Source: Straminergon stramineum
Lineage: Eukaryota > Streptophyta > Bryopsida > Hypnales > Calliergonaceae
Length of the DNA stretch: 64,000 nucleotides
NCBI GenBank assembly: GCA_963920665.1
Contig: OY987266.1
Span: 17,923,001-17,987,000, forward strand
Direction: 5' to 3'
Shown here in pieces: positions 24,389 through 36,470 of the stretch. The notes under the pieces are model-generated. The model was not told the origin of the DNA. It made no database searches and saw nothing but the letters and a program-made list of their open reading frames with translations. The position numbers and the translations under genes are program-made. How positions within the stretch are numbered: the stretch's first letter is position 1; each line of letters starts with the position of its first letter.

Positions 24389-26772
24389 ATGAAGGGAGGA
24401 GGAAGAGTTTTAGGGTTTCCCGCTCTCTTGCGGTACAGGCAGAGGGCATCCGTTTTAGGGCAACAGATTCGATGTGCTGCCACCACGAGTGAGTTTTCAA
24501 CTCCAGCAACTCCTGCTCTCAGCTCATTGCGGGAGAGACTGGCGAAAGGAGGCCCCAGTTTGGTCGACTTCATCACGCACTCGAGCTCCGCCCCGGAGGG
24601 ATACTCGGTGGAAGTGGGCACCAAGAAGAACCCGCGGCCGAAGCCGGATTGGATGAAGATGGTGGTGCCAGGTGGCGACAAGTATGCTGCAATTAAGTCG
24701 AAATTGCGGGAATTGAAGTTGAATACGGTCTGCGAGGAGGCTCGGTGCCCTAATATTGGAGAGTGCTGGACAGGGGGTGAAACCGGCACTGCTACTGCTA
24801 CCATTATGATACTCGGGGATACGTGTACACGGGGTTGCCGGTATGTATTGGGAATTTCGGTTTGCTTTATTTCTTTGCAATTCTGTAACATAGAGGACAC
24901 TATTTGAGCTTATGTTAGAGTGTGGTTTGGGGGGAGATCACTTTGGGTGTTGGAATTAAATCTGTTGAGATCAAATGTGCGAATTTCGTATGCAATTCCA
25001 ATTTGCGAAGTTGTAGACTAATGTAAGTGACAGTATGAAACCGTAGTTTGCCATTCGAAGATCAGTGATTAAAGACCCTTATTCATGCTTACACTGCTTG
25101 CTGATAAGTTCAACCAAGTGTATGAATAAATGAGTTGGTGTTGGTAAGTGGTGTCCGTACGCGATCAGGTTACTAGCGGTTGAGTATCCTCTACCTAATG
25201 GGAGAAGCTTCAAGACTGTATGATGTTTCTATTAGTGAATTAGAGAATTGTTTCGGTACTCATGGTTGCTAGTTTATGAATTCTCACATGATAACGAGCT
25301 GCATTATCCTGCAGGTTTTGTGCTGTGAAAACTTCACGAGCTCCTCCACCGGCGGATCCTGAAGAACCATTGCGAGTTGCGGAAGCTATAGTAGCGTGGG
25401 GGTTGGATTATGTTGTGCTCACTAGTGTTGACAGAGATGATATGCTTGATCAGGGCAGTTCACACTTCGCTGAGACTGTGAGGAACCTGAAAGAGAGGAA
25501 GCCATCTATGCTGGTTGAAGCTCTTGGTATGCTGTTTCTCCTCTGTTGTCATTTTTTTTCTTGACCTTTTAATTGATATTCCAAACCCTAAAAGGACCAA
25601 GCAGCCCCAATTGGATCTCATGCAGTTGTGTATTTATAATGGGGTCTATCCTTTGTTTCTTTTTTGACCAACATATGTACTGTGCTCTATTGAACTGGTG
25701 ACATTAAATTTGAAATATATTTTCACAATATAATCAATCAAATTGGTCAATTTGAACGATGAATCCTTGATCGTTTAGGGTTTAATTTGTTTTTTAATGG
25801 CTTGTTCATGTGAATGAAATTGAGGAGTCGAAAAGCATCCTCCAAATGGTGAACAACTGAGACTTGTGTGTACTCTGCAGTTCCAGATTTTCGTGGAGAT
25901 CCGGAGTGTGTTGAGAGGGTTGCAACGTCTGGGCTTGATGTTTTTGCACACAATATTGAGACTGTTGAGGAGCTTCAAAGCTCTGTACGGGATCGAAGGG
26001 CTAACTTCAAGCAATCACTGGATGTGTTGCGCTTGGCGAAGAAGTATGCACCCCCAGGCACCCTTACTAAGACATCGATAATGCTTGGTTGTGGCGAGAC
26101 TCCTACTCAGGTATTCTTCATCATTGTGAGTTTTCTTGCAGAGTAGTGAGATTATGTTTCACTACACCTCACAAATGGTTGACACCACTGCATCACGGTT
26201 TGCTCTTTGGGGGGCGTTAGGGTAGAGAGAATTATTTATGTCACTTTAGGCATTTAGCATATGCAGGAGTGTGATATTTGGTGGAGTCGTTGCAGGTTGT
26301 GAACACAATGAAGAGTGTGCGGGAGGCAGGTGTGGATGTGATGACACTCGGGCAGTACATGAGGCCCACAAAGCGGCACATGCCCGTTTCAGAGTTCGTT
26401 ACCCCCGAGGCCTTTGAAGAGTATCGCAAGTTGGGCGATGAATTGGTGGGGTTCTGACACTTCTTCATGTGTACTATTTCTGTTTCACTGAATTCTTCAG
26501 CAATTAAAAAGCAGTTGTCCGTTTTTTGTAGCTTAGTGAAGCCATTTGGGACATTTGCAGTTTCTTAATGCCATTGTATTGACAACTCGTTTGCTTCACA
26601 GGGATTCCGATATGTGGCGTCAGGGCCAATGGTGCGCTCTTCGTACAAGGCTGGGGAGTATTTTATCAAGTCTATGATTGACGAAGACCGTAAAAGACAG
26701 CGACATGCCAATCCAGAGAGTGAATATTACCCTTTGGATTTGCATGTCCACCAAAGAAGTGTTAGTCTCTGA
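24389..26772 (+). CDS. LIP1: Lipoyl synthase, mitochondrial LIP1 type, complete, five exons
   Basis: Radical-SAM enzyme inserting two sulfurs into the octanoyl group on lipoyl domains, for example glycine-decarboxylase H protein and 2-oxoacid dehydrogenase E2. Exons: 24389-24840, 25315-25526, 25881-26110, 26296-26445, 26602-26772. All junctions are GT..AG and phases agree, giving 404 residues. The start is the first ATG; an Arg-rich, Ser/Ala-rich N-terminus before residue about 45 fits a mitochondrial presequence. Auxiliary-cluster cysteines are C115, C120 and C126 ([12 protein letters not shown]). The radical-SAM cysteines are C146, C150 and C153 (CTRGCRFC), split by intron 1. The C-terminal RSS motif (360-362), whose serine ligates the auxiliary cluster, is present. 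The sequence follows Arabidopsis LIP1 closely as I recall it, rather than the plastid LIP1p. A tail of about 25 residues after IDEDRKRQ is longer than in Arabidopsis. Confidence 0.96.
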
Positions 26773-28331
26773 TCTGAACTTTGGGCAACAGTATTTGTAT
26801 GTATGGAGTGTGTCACTCTACTATGATTCTACGATTCTTTTGTACAATGACGGTATATGCTATAAACCCGATGATATCTGTGGGACCTTCAATTGCGTTG
26901 GTCATTACTGCAGTAGGATCCTCTTCTGCGGAAGTATATTAACTGGATTTCCCGATTCGTATATTACCATCAAGCAGTTTATCAGGAGAGGGAAGTGTTG
27001 GACGAAGCGAATGTTTCAAGTAGAGTATCAGATTGATGGATCTGACTCTAGGAACATATCTGTTTGAAGGTTGGAGGAGAAAGATAAGAGTTAGGGGAAA
27101 ATGGTGATGGCAATGAGCAAAGCAGCTCAGAGTTTCATTTATTTTAATATTTGCAGTGAAGATCCAATTGTGTTGGATACTTTTTGGCTATATATTGGAA
27201 GGCCTTCAAACCATGGCCTCGAGATGTGCAAAATCAGGCTGCCAAGGTGTCCCAGCTATATAGCTGCCAGCAAGGTGACTTTTTGGAAAGATTTGCCTAC
27301 TGTTTAGCTCTTTCTCTCTGCATTGGAGTTTAATTTTGAATGTAGCACAATCATTTGCATGGAATATTGGCGCAGAATCCTTCAAAGAAAGTTATTATCG
27401 TTGTGGAATCCTGAACGGTACCTTTCAATGAGTAATTTAAGTTAGTGGGAATACAGTATTTGTCTGCAATTATTGTATTATTGTGGTCTGGTTTTCTGCT
27501 GAAGGAGATATTTTTTATGGAGCTTGGGCAAAGAAGACATGTAAATTGAAGGATCATGTGTTTTAGAATGACGTTGCCGTCACTATTCATTTGTGAATTA
27601 ACCCGAAATAATTTTCCTGAAGGTCCCTGCGTCCAGGGGCACATCCAGTTTTTGTAGCCAGAATTGTTTCGAGCTAATTTACTAATCAGCAGTAACGGCA
27701 AGGTCATTTTTCAAACTCAATTTCAAGCTCGATTGTATCCCCCTTGAAAATTTTCGTACATTTTATGAATTTATGCAATAGCAAGTTCTATGTGCTAAAA
27801 TCCGAGTTACATAGTATTGTGTGATTTCTTTCACTTTTTTTGTTTCCAGAATTTTTTGAATTGAACATTACTATTTTCATTATAACTTTTATTTTTACTG
27901 AAAAATGAAAATGATTATAATATGTAATATACTTCATATTTATTCTTTTATATGTTACCTCTTTTTTAAATCACATTTTCATTCTTCTATTGAATTTTTG
28001 AAAACAATTATAGGGAGAAATTACTTTTTCAGATTTAATTAATAACAAATTCTTATTAGTCAATTATACAAAAATCAAAATGTAGTTTAATAGTGGAATT
28101 AGACCTTAGTTTGTAGACAATGAGCATGCTAAGCCATACACAACAATTGGGCAAATAAAATTGCAATTGAACTTAAGGGAGCTGACCCATTTCTGACCAC
28201 TTAAGCAGATACACAAATTGCAAGGGAGGTTTCAACAGTGGGGAAATTTTCCCATGAGCAGAAATAGAGTTCATAAGGTTTCCATAATTTTTCAGGGTTC
28301 TTTTTTCTCAAAAAATAATTACTAGAAATTT
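26773..28331. other. LIP1 3' flank and intergenic sequence
   Basis: The first several hundred bases are probably LIP1 3' UTR. The open frames there (for example 26678-27067, which overlaps exon 5 in another frame) are shadows. Beyond about 27700 the sequence becomes AT-rich with no gene. Confidence 0.4.
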
Positions 28332-29278
28332 TTAACCCCTAAAGGACAATTGTCTGTTGAACGGACAATCAAAATCCAGGTAGGTTCCTATGAAGTCAAT
28401 TTTGGTCGGATGTTCACGAAATTTTGACACAAGGTGTAAACATGTACCCCCTAAGGTAGGAACATCCATAACCATCATTTAAAGCAATTCAACATAGTTG
28501 GGGTCAAATTTTTCTATAAAAAATATTTTTTTAGTATTAGCAATTGAAAATCATTAATTTTCAAAAAAAAATAGAATGTTTGAATAAGGCATCTAATTTC
28601 TATGAATTTTCAAAGTAGAACTCCCTAGGGCACCCATACCCACACTCTACTAAATCTGCCTTGATTCTAGCACCAAAATCTGAAAAAATCACAGCCCACC
28701 AACCACAATTAAGTATGGAGATGGTTTCAAGGTACTTTGAAGACGGTTGCAAGGTATATTAGGGAACACTTTGAGGGAATTCTACTCTCAACTGTGGGTA
28801 CACTCATGGTTATGGGTGTTCCTACCTTAAATGGGAATATAATCTGTTTTCCAATTGGGTGCCTGGATCAAAAGTTATGTTGCCTTGAACTTTTTTTTTA
28901 TCGGGCAACTTTTGCAAAACTCCTCTTTTACTTCTAAAATTTTACAGGTATGTAATTTACATGATGTAAGATACAAATGTCAAAAAATATAACCATGTAT
29001 ATTGTAAAAATCTCACTTTCACAGGAGTTAAAATCTGTTGGCCCTGTTGGGCAGGGTCAAAAAAAAACTTTTTCTTCTAACTTCGAACATTATAATCTTT
29101 CAATCCGTACGGTCAAAGTTTCTGAAATTTTTTCCACATATTCCCATAGTAATCTAGTACAAATTTGTACGGTTGAATTTTGAAAAAAACTTTTTTTTTC
29201 ATTTTTTTCTTACTGCCCTAAGAAGTGGCAGCTTTTCACAATTTGGGTCCAAAATGTGCCTCGTCCTTTAGGGGTTAA
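28332..29278 (+). mobile_element. TTAA-flanked TIR element, copy A (947 bp)
   Basis: It starts TTAACCCCTAAAGGAC and ends with the exact reverse complement of those 16 bases. Just inside the left end is a palindromic stretch (TTGTCTGTTGAACGGACAA). No open frame of transposase size exists, so it is non-autonomous. The interior is shared with copy B at 39254-39759. Confidence 0.8.
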
Positions 29279-31080
29279 GTTGAAGATTCTGTTCTATCCA
29301 TATTGGTCATACAGACCTTCCTATTTTCGACCAAGGGCTGGTTGAAAATTCCAACAAGGGCTAGGTCCAAATTTGAGAGTCTTGTAGTCAATCATAATGC
29401 ACCACAATTGCCAGGGAATTGTGCCAGCATTAATTGTTGCTAATCACCTGCTAATTGAAATTACTCCACCCTATGTTGCCAAATTGGGTCTATAATTAGT
29501 AATGGGTCGGCTCCTTTACAATTGGATTTCTAAGTCACAACTCTTATTGAAGAAAAAATATCATTGATAAAGAATCTCTTCTAATAGAATGAAACAAAAT
29601 GCATTCATAGACCTCTTATTCTACCTTGTTTATTGAGTACGACTCACAGAACCAACACATTAACTTTTGGATGAATGTTGTTTCTATTGGCCCCAAATGG
29701 CGGATGCAACATTTCAAGCTTAAAGATGTTTAGAATATCAAAAATGAAATGATTAATTGAAAAAAAAAATTATGCTTTTTTTAATAGTAATTGTGCCTTG
29801 AGAGAGAAAAAATCATAATTAATTGGATAGTTTCAAAGATTTTGTGTACCAATTTTTTTCATCTCTTGCTACAAAAATTACTAAAACATTTCATAAAAAT
29901 AATTGTACCGTAATGAGTGTCATGTAATAAAAAAATTAAGTTAAAACTTGTATGTAATTGAGTTTGGAAATGATACTTGGTCATTGTGGAAATAGAGCTA
30001 TCAAAAGACAATTAATAGAGACCAAATGGTATGTTTAATGTTGGTATTAGGAGTAGTATTCATAGTGAACTAAGTTCAAAGTTGTTCGAAAATTCATTTG
30101 TAAGACCCACACTAGCATCACTCATATCACCAATTGTGAACATACTTTATAAATTGTGCATGGAAAACACATTAGAGTTTGTTATGCAACCCTTCTTTTG
30201 TGGTACAATGAGATTAGTGTTAAAATGCAATAGAATACAAATGAAGTTTAGAATTCAACAAGTTCTTTAAGAACTATTGTATTCTTCTCCTATTAAGAAA
30301 TTGGTTGGTACAAAAATATCATGATGTAACTAACTCAAAAAGAATATTGCTTGTGCAAAATCTTCATTCAAATTGTGACCATGCAATGTTTATTCTTAGG
30401 TAATTATAAATAGGAAATTGAAAGTATATGAGTTGGAAGCTTATTTAGTTGGACCAAATATGGCATTTTTATTTTTATTAAACAAACCATTATATGCATT
30501 TTTCTAATTATAGAAACAAAACTAGGTGTAATGCATTTATCTTGGATAGACAATATTTCCTTGCTTTAAAAATTTTCAATTCAGCCCCTATTGCCTAAAA
30601 ACTATTTCTAGTTTGGAAAAATTTATAGAATACTATAGACTACTTCATTTTAATTAGCTTAAATATTAAAAGATTACAAAATAATTTCATCAAACTTGAT
30701 ACTTTTACAAATTACAAAATGATAAAACTAATTAATGATGAAAAATAAAAATAAAATGAAACTTCTTAATGAACAATAACTAATTAATTTGCCATAAATA
30801 AAACTTTGTTATGCCATAGGATTAACTCCTCACTACCCTTCAAGTCAAAAATTGTCCTTTCAAAAGTAATAAATGCCAATTTGGGCAATCTTGTGTACTA
30901 TTTTTGTCAACTAGAAAGTTGGAGAAATTGAAAGTAAGGAAGATTTAGAAGTTTTCAAGATAAAATTTTACATTGATTTGCAATTTTAAAAGATCTTCAA
31001 GGTCATATTCAAATATTTGTCTATTATGGGGAAAATAAGGTGTCACTTTCTACACTCCACTATCAGCATTCCTACTTAAA
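29279..31080. other. AT-rich intergenic sequence
   Basis: No gene recognised. Short open frames lack family features and codon structure. Confidence 0.4.
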
Positions 31081-31350
31081 ATCTAGATTGCCGATAATGT
31101 TTGATTGTCATTGTCTATGTTGACACCTGCCTAGACAAAGCCAAATCTAAAACATTGACAATGTCCTATTGTGAACACCTATATAGATACCTACCTAGTT
31201 AGACCAAATCTAAAACAATTTTCAATATTGTATATAACGACCATTGTCTACTAACATCTACCCAAATAAGACCAAATCTAAAACAACTTTCAAAGCATTA
31301 TTTGATTGTGATTGTCTACATTTACACTAGCCTAGATAGGACCAAATTTA
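31081..31350 (+). repeat. Tandem array, period about 65-70 bp, four units
   Basis: The phrase 'accaaatctaaaac' recurs near 31140, 31203, 31270 and, altered, 31340, with collinear sequence ('attgtctacatttacac') between. The same phrase appears again near 31842 and 31914. Confidence 0.65.
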
Positions 31351-31369
31351 AATCAATGATGTACTAACT

Positions 31370-32150
31370 AGTGAGATGCTAAAACAAGTCATTGCCAACT
31401 TTGAAAAAGATCTACGTATGGCACATATATTTATTTACATATCCTAAACCAAGCAATCAAGGGCTTTGATCTAGCAATGGATGTTGGTAGGGCAAGTCAT
31501 TGACATCCTTAAATAAGGCTTAGATATTGTACATGCATGATTTTATTTATCCTAAACCAAACAATCAAAGGTTTTGATTCATTAGAGAATCGTGTATGAA
31601 ATTTTGTTATCTTCACAACACATGTAAGTTCATTCTTCACGTATTCCTTACTCTTGTTGCAATACATTTCTTTGATTATAGTAGTGAGGTGACTTGCAAA
31701 CACGATTTTTCTATGACTATCTCGAGATGTCTTATTGTAGTAGACATAAAGATCACCACAATGGGAGAAAAGAATTAACACTTCATCACATGTAGACTAT
31801 GGGGCTCAAAGCATGTATCATGCTTTCAAAATTCTTTATTTTTGACCAAATCTAAAACATTTTTCAATGTCTAATTATGGTCATTCATAAGTTGACATTT
31901 GCTTAGGTATTACCAAATCTAAAATAATGATGTGCTCACTTGTTAGATGCTACGACAAATCTTTGTGCCCGTGAAAAAGGCATGGATATGGCACACACAT
32001 GATTTAGTTTATTATAGATCAAGTATTGAAAGGCTTTAATTAGTTAGCTCATGTTGGTATGGCTAGTCGTTGTTGTCCTCAAAAAAGGCTTGCCAATATG
32101 GCACCTACATGATTTTTTTTCATTTTAAAACCAAGCAAGGTTTCATTTTG
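31370..32150 (+). repeat. Degenerate repeats with units of about 100-120 bp
   Basis: Blocks with 'gagatgctaaaacaagtc', 'atggcacatatattt', 'cctaaaccaagcaatcaa' and 'gttggtagggcaagtc' recur at about 31370-31480, 31490-31580, 31930-32045 and 32050-32145. They interleave with units of the adjoining 65-70 bp array. Confidence 0.55.
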
Positions 32151-32293
32151 ATCCATGTAGAAAATGAAATTTAAGTTGACTCATGTATGAACTTAAATTA
32201 ATATGTAGTCCAACCCATTACCATTTTTCTCATTGAATTATGTTATCAATGCCAATTTCTTCTTCATTCTTGACTTCATTGTCATTGTTGTAT

Positions 32294-32830
32294 TTAACCC
32301 CTAAAGCCCTAAAGTATGTTTTTTGGCAATATAGAGTTTTCAATCATCCATTTGCAAATGAAATTTCCATTTCTTTCCTTTGAAATTTTTATACAACATG
32401 GCAACACATAGTAGCGGCAAAGAGCAACAATTTTCATAACATTTGCCTACATTGTTAAAAAAATAATTGTATAAAATATAGTTTCTTTCAAAGTCAATCC
32501 ACGTAGCTTAGAACTTATTTTTTGGAAATTAAAATTGGGAATTATTTTTCAATATTTAATATATATTTGAAAGGATTTAAATCATTCTATTTTGATTAAT
32601 GAGTTGAATGTTATGAGGAGTTTTAGTTTGTGGATAGTTATGGAATCTCTACCCCCAAATAATATTTGAAGTCTTGCTTTGGACTCAATTTATAATATTT
32701 TTCAAAAATAAAATAAAACATAGGATGTAATTGTTTATTACATTGCAACCATTGAGATAAAAAAAATTCTATGACTAAACTCTTATCAATTTCATATTTT
32801 TAATCATCCTTTACCTCTTTCTACTCACTA
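32294..32830 (+). mobile_element. TTAA TIR family, left-end fragment (copy I)
   Basis: It starts TTAACCCCTAAAGCCC. The first 110 bases match the left end of the compound at 62140 (with 'ggaatttt' and 'tttctttgaaattttt' stretches). Further in it matches the element at 63212 onward, for example 'gtgggtagttatggaatctc' against 'gtggatagttatggaatctc' here. The right boundary is not clear and about 32830 is approximate. Confidence 0.6.
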
Positions 32831-34773
32831 TCCTACATAAAGGTTAGATTTGGCATAAATTATGACATTTTTGTAAAAGTGTCACATGCCATCTTGTGAA
32901 TGGTGTGAGGTGATGTGGACCCTAGAAATTTGACATGGAAGTTCAATTTGGCACTAAGTTCTGAATTAGACCTTCATGTGTAGGATTTTTTAAATCATGA
33001 ATATGACTTTTTTTTATTGTTTAATATGCATTTTCAACTTATTTCTTCAACATATTATGGAGAGATGCAAGTAGTAGGACACATACATTTTTGTATAAAA
33101 AGTTTGAAAGGTGAAACTTAACCACTTGGGAAGAGTTGGAAATACTTCTTTTTGAAATTCAAGAATCATGATCTAGCAATTGGTAAAGTTTCTTGGTGGA
33201 TTTGTTAATGGGTAAATATAAATCAAGATTTTAGCTTTGCTTTGAATATGAGTATTTGGAAGTAATTTTGAGTCTAAAGACATTGTTGTCCTTTAGGGTT
33301 TGATAGCCTTTAATGATTTCATTGATTCTATCAAATTTTTGTATAAGTTTATTCATTTTTCTAGTTACTTGACTTCTTGCCTAATGAAATTATTACATTT
33401 TGAGGGAAGTAGCAAAAAAAATAAGCTAGTCAATCCTTGGTAGCAAGGACGGATAGTTTTCTACTTAACTATCTTTTATGCTCATATGTTACATAGGTCA
33501 TATTTGGGTGGTATTTGGAAGATTTTTTTGGTGATACAATGATCAATTCACATTGCATACTAAAATGTTGCTTAGAAAATTTGATAGTTGTTTTAAATTA
33601 AAGAATCTTGCTAATATTCTAACCATTTTATTTTTCAAGTAGCCATCCATCTAAAGTTTTTTTGATATATTAAGTATTTGATTTAGTGGCAATACTTATA
33701 GTTGTTGATTCTATTTTTTCTTGAATTGTAATATTGAGATAAACATTTAAATATTTTGAAAAAAATTGTCCATTTTGAATGAATGAAATCACCACAAGTC
33801 ACCTAATTTTTTTCAAAGTTGGATGATATTGCCATATTTGGATGAATAGACAATGATTCATCTATAATTAGTATAGTTTTGCATGTAAAGATCTTCATTA
33901 CTAGAATCAAGACAACAAATTACACTACCTTTGAATATGTTTGTCTTTTGGTTGTAGACTTACAGTGGTGCATATCTTTTCATTGATGTGCTTTTTTTAA
34001 AATATATTCATTAGCTTCATCCCTCATACACAGAGACTACCTAAAGATTTCAATTCTATGAGAGTCCACTTCCTATGGAGAATCCCATTCACATTGCAAG
34101 AAGATGGAGCACTGCATTTCTTCCCTCCCACTACAATAGTTCTCAATGGGACAAAGCCTCCCAATTTTACTCTCCTTGTTCATGTATTATTTATTCATAT
34201 TATTGAATATTTACCTTGGAAGGATGCAACTCTTTCACCCCTAAATGCCCAAGGCCTGTTTGGAGCTTCTTGAAATTTGTTATAAATTGAACAAAAAGTC
34301 AACATTTTCATAAGTTATACCAATTTCTTTTAAATTGTAACCATACAAATTCAAACTAGACATGTTTGAGATCACATAGGAAAAGAAAACATAACAATAT
34401 CACTTATGGATTGAAAGATTACAATGTTTGATCATGAGGGTGTTAAAAGTATGAAAATTTTTCAATTCTCTTTTTGCATGTCAACTCTCAAAAGTTGGTC
34501 ACTCAAAAAATATGAGGTTATAGGGCTTAGCATGCACAACCCCAATCACTTAATGGTTTTTCAAAATCTATTCTACAATTTTTTTAAATGAATATCGAAT
34601 GTGATTTTTCCTCCAAGATCTAGTGTATTTGAGGCTCATTTCCAAGAGCCTCAACACTACAAGAGGTCAAGATTGCAATGGGTATCCTTGCACAAAACCT
34701 TGAATAGAAAAATCATAATCCTTCATTTCTAAGATTGGCTTTTTGATTCTAAAACTAGACTTCAAAAAGAGTT
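32831..34773. other. AT-rich intergenic sequence
   Basis: No gene recognised. The open frame at 34058-34273 has no family signature. Confidence 0.4.
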
Positions 34774-34877
34774 CTCCATAAATAGAAACTTCTAATAATA
34801 GCGATTTGATTGGGTTCTACTTAACTTCAAAGTTTTCGAAACACCAAAATTTGGTGCCTTGGGCGTTTAGGGGTTAA
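34774..34877 (-). mobile_element. TTAA TIR family, isolated right end
   Basis: The sequence ends 'gggcgtttaggggttaa', matching the right terminus of the family. It may be the far end of the fragment that starts at 32294, or an independent truncated copy. The inner limit given is arbitrary. Confidence 0.45.
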
Positions 34878-34924
34878 CTAAGGTTGTACTCAAAAACCAT
34901 TAGATTCTAGAATGAATTGGTACA

Positions 34925-35596
34925 TTATTTGTTTCTATACAGAATTTTCTTGAAACACTTTTAGACCTTAGCTTCTTTACCAAGTTAAAAAAAACTCATA
35001 ATATGGAATGGAAATTGAGGACATCACTTGATGGAAAAGACTTGATTTATGTGCATTCTTTGATTCTATGGAGTTTTCTCGGAAGTCATTCATTACAAAC
35101 TTTTAGTCTTTAATGCCCTTTTTGGATTAGAAAAAAACACTTGTAATATGGAATGGGAATTGAGGACATCACTTGACATAAAAAAAGTAGATTTAGGTGC
35201 ATTCTTTGATCCTCTGGTTTTCTTAGAAGTCATTCATTGCACTCTTTTTTGTCCTCTACACCATTTTTGGGTTTAAAAAACCACATGTAATATGGAATGG
35301 AAACTAAGAATATCACTTGATGCAAAAAAACTTCTTTCAAATGCATTCTTTGATTCTATACTTTTCTTGGAAGTCATTCATTCCAAAAATTTTGTCCTTA
35401 ACACCCTTTTCGGGTTAAAAAAAACTTGTGATATGAAATGGGAATAGAAAACATCACTTGACATAAAAAACCTGTTTCGGGTTCCTTCTTTGATTCTGTA
35501 ATTTTCTTGAAAGTCATTCAGTGCACACTTTTCATCCTCGCTCACCCTGTCTTGAGTTAAAAAAAACCATGTGATATGGGATGGCAAATGAAAGGC
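34925..35596 (+). repeat. Satellite-like tandem array, period about 145 bp, about five units
   Basis: Each unit carries 'tttgattctat', 'ttttcttggaagtcattcatt', then a stretch like 'gggttaaaaaaaacttgtaatatggaatggg' (shown here as a composite of short words) and 'acatcacttga'. The 'gtcattcat' landmark falls at about 35089, 35230, 35375 and 35515. Units differ by many substitutions. A related single unit lies near 61960-62010. Confidence 0.75.
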
Positions 35597-36201
35597 CCTG
35601 AGTGCTGTGCAGAATAGACTTGTCATGAGTGATCATAAGTTTAAGTCAAGTTGCCTCTGCAGAGTGCAGAGCAGAGGAAATAAAGTACTGCATTAGGTAC
35701 CTCATGTTATGTTATTATCAGACACTCAACTGTAGTCAAGATAGGCAATCAGATAATCATGGACCCAACCAATCATGGGCCACCACCTGCTCCGGAATGC
35801 CTCGGGGATTGGGGGTTCCGGGATTCTGGGATTCCGGGATTTGGAATGGTCTCCTTGAGGAGCCGAGTTTTAGTAGAGTGACAGTATAAGCATACATAAG
35901 TTATGCATACCTTACATGTGCAGTTGTCGGAGTCAAGGAAAGTTAGTGAGGAAATCATCAGGCTTGTTGGGTGCACAAGTCTCCAAAATGCACAGCCATG
36001 ACCATGTGATGTTTGATGTTTTTGTTTTCTTGGAAACAAGTGTGTTCAGGAAATACACCGACTGGAAGGGGTTCTGTTCTGTCAGGGAGAGAGGCTAATT
36101 TCACGCAAGGTAAAGAACCTGTCACTGAAGGTAAGGTGGACCTGCCCAATTCCGTCTGCATCCTAATTCCGTCACTCTATAATTGACCCCAATTCTGTCC
36201 A
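35597..36201. other. Intergenic sequence with short decamer repeats
   Basis: It is less AT-rich than its surroundings. Between about 35810 and 35845 units of 'gggattccg' and 'gggattctg' repeat four times. The open frames on both strands look like composition artefacts. Confidence 0.4.
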
Positions 36202-36470
36202 TTAACCCCTAAGTGTCACAAAGAGAACAGCATAAACGAGGAGCTCTTTTTTGATGGATCTAGAAAATCCAAAATAATTTGAGAACTACTCAATTACTAA
36301 AAGTTTCATGGTTGAGATTTGAAGCCAACTTATTGGTGAGTACAAATCTACAATTTATAAGAGAATCCACTGTGTGAATTTTGAGATTATAATACTTAAT
36401 GAACTTAATATTCTACAAATCCTATTTTTTCAGCATCCAAAAACCGGCCCCCCTGACGCACAAGGGTTAA
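36202..36470. mobile_element. Short TTAA-flanked TIR element (269 bp)
   Basis: It starts TTAACCCCTAAGTGTCAC and ends 'ctgacgcacaagggttaa'. The termini are imperfect inverted repeats flanked by TTAA, so this is a short divergent relative of the larger elements. No coding capacity. Confidence 0.55.

Noticed and set aside
24379..24907. Long minus-strand frames opposite LIP1 exon 1
   Set aside because: They are shadows of the real exon on the plus strand, which carries the lipoyl synthase motifs.
34925..35596. Centromeric satellite
   Set aside because: Only about five highly diverged units exist here, which is too few and too variable to claim a centromeric array.
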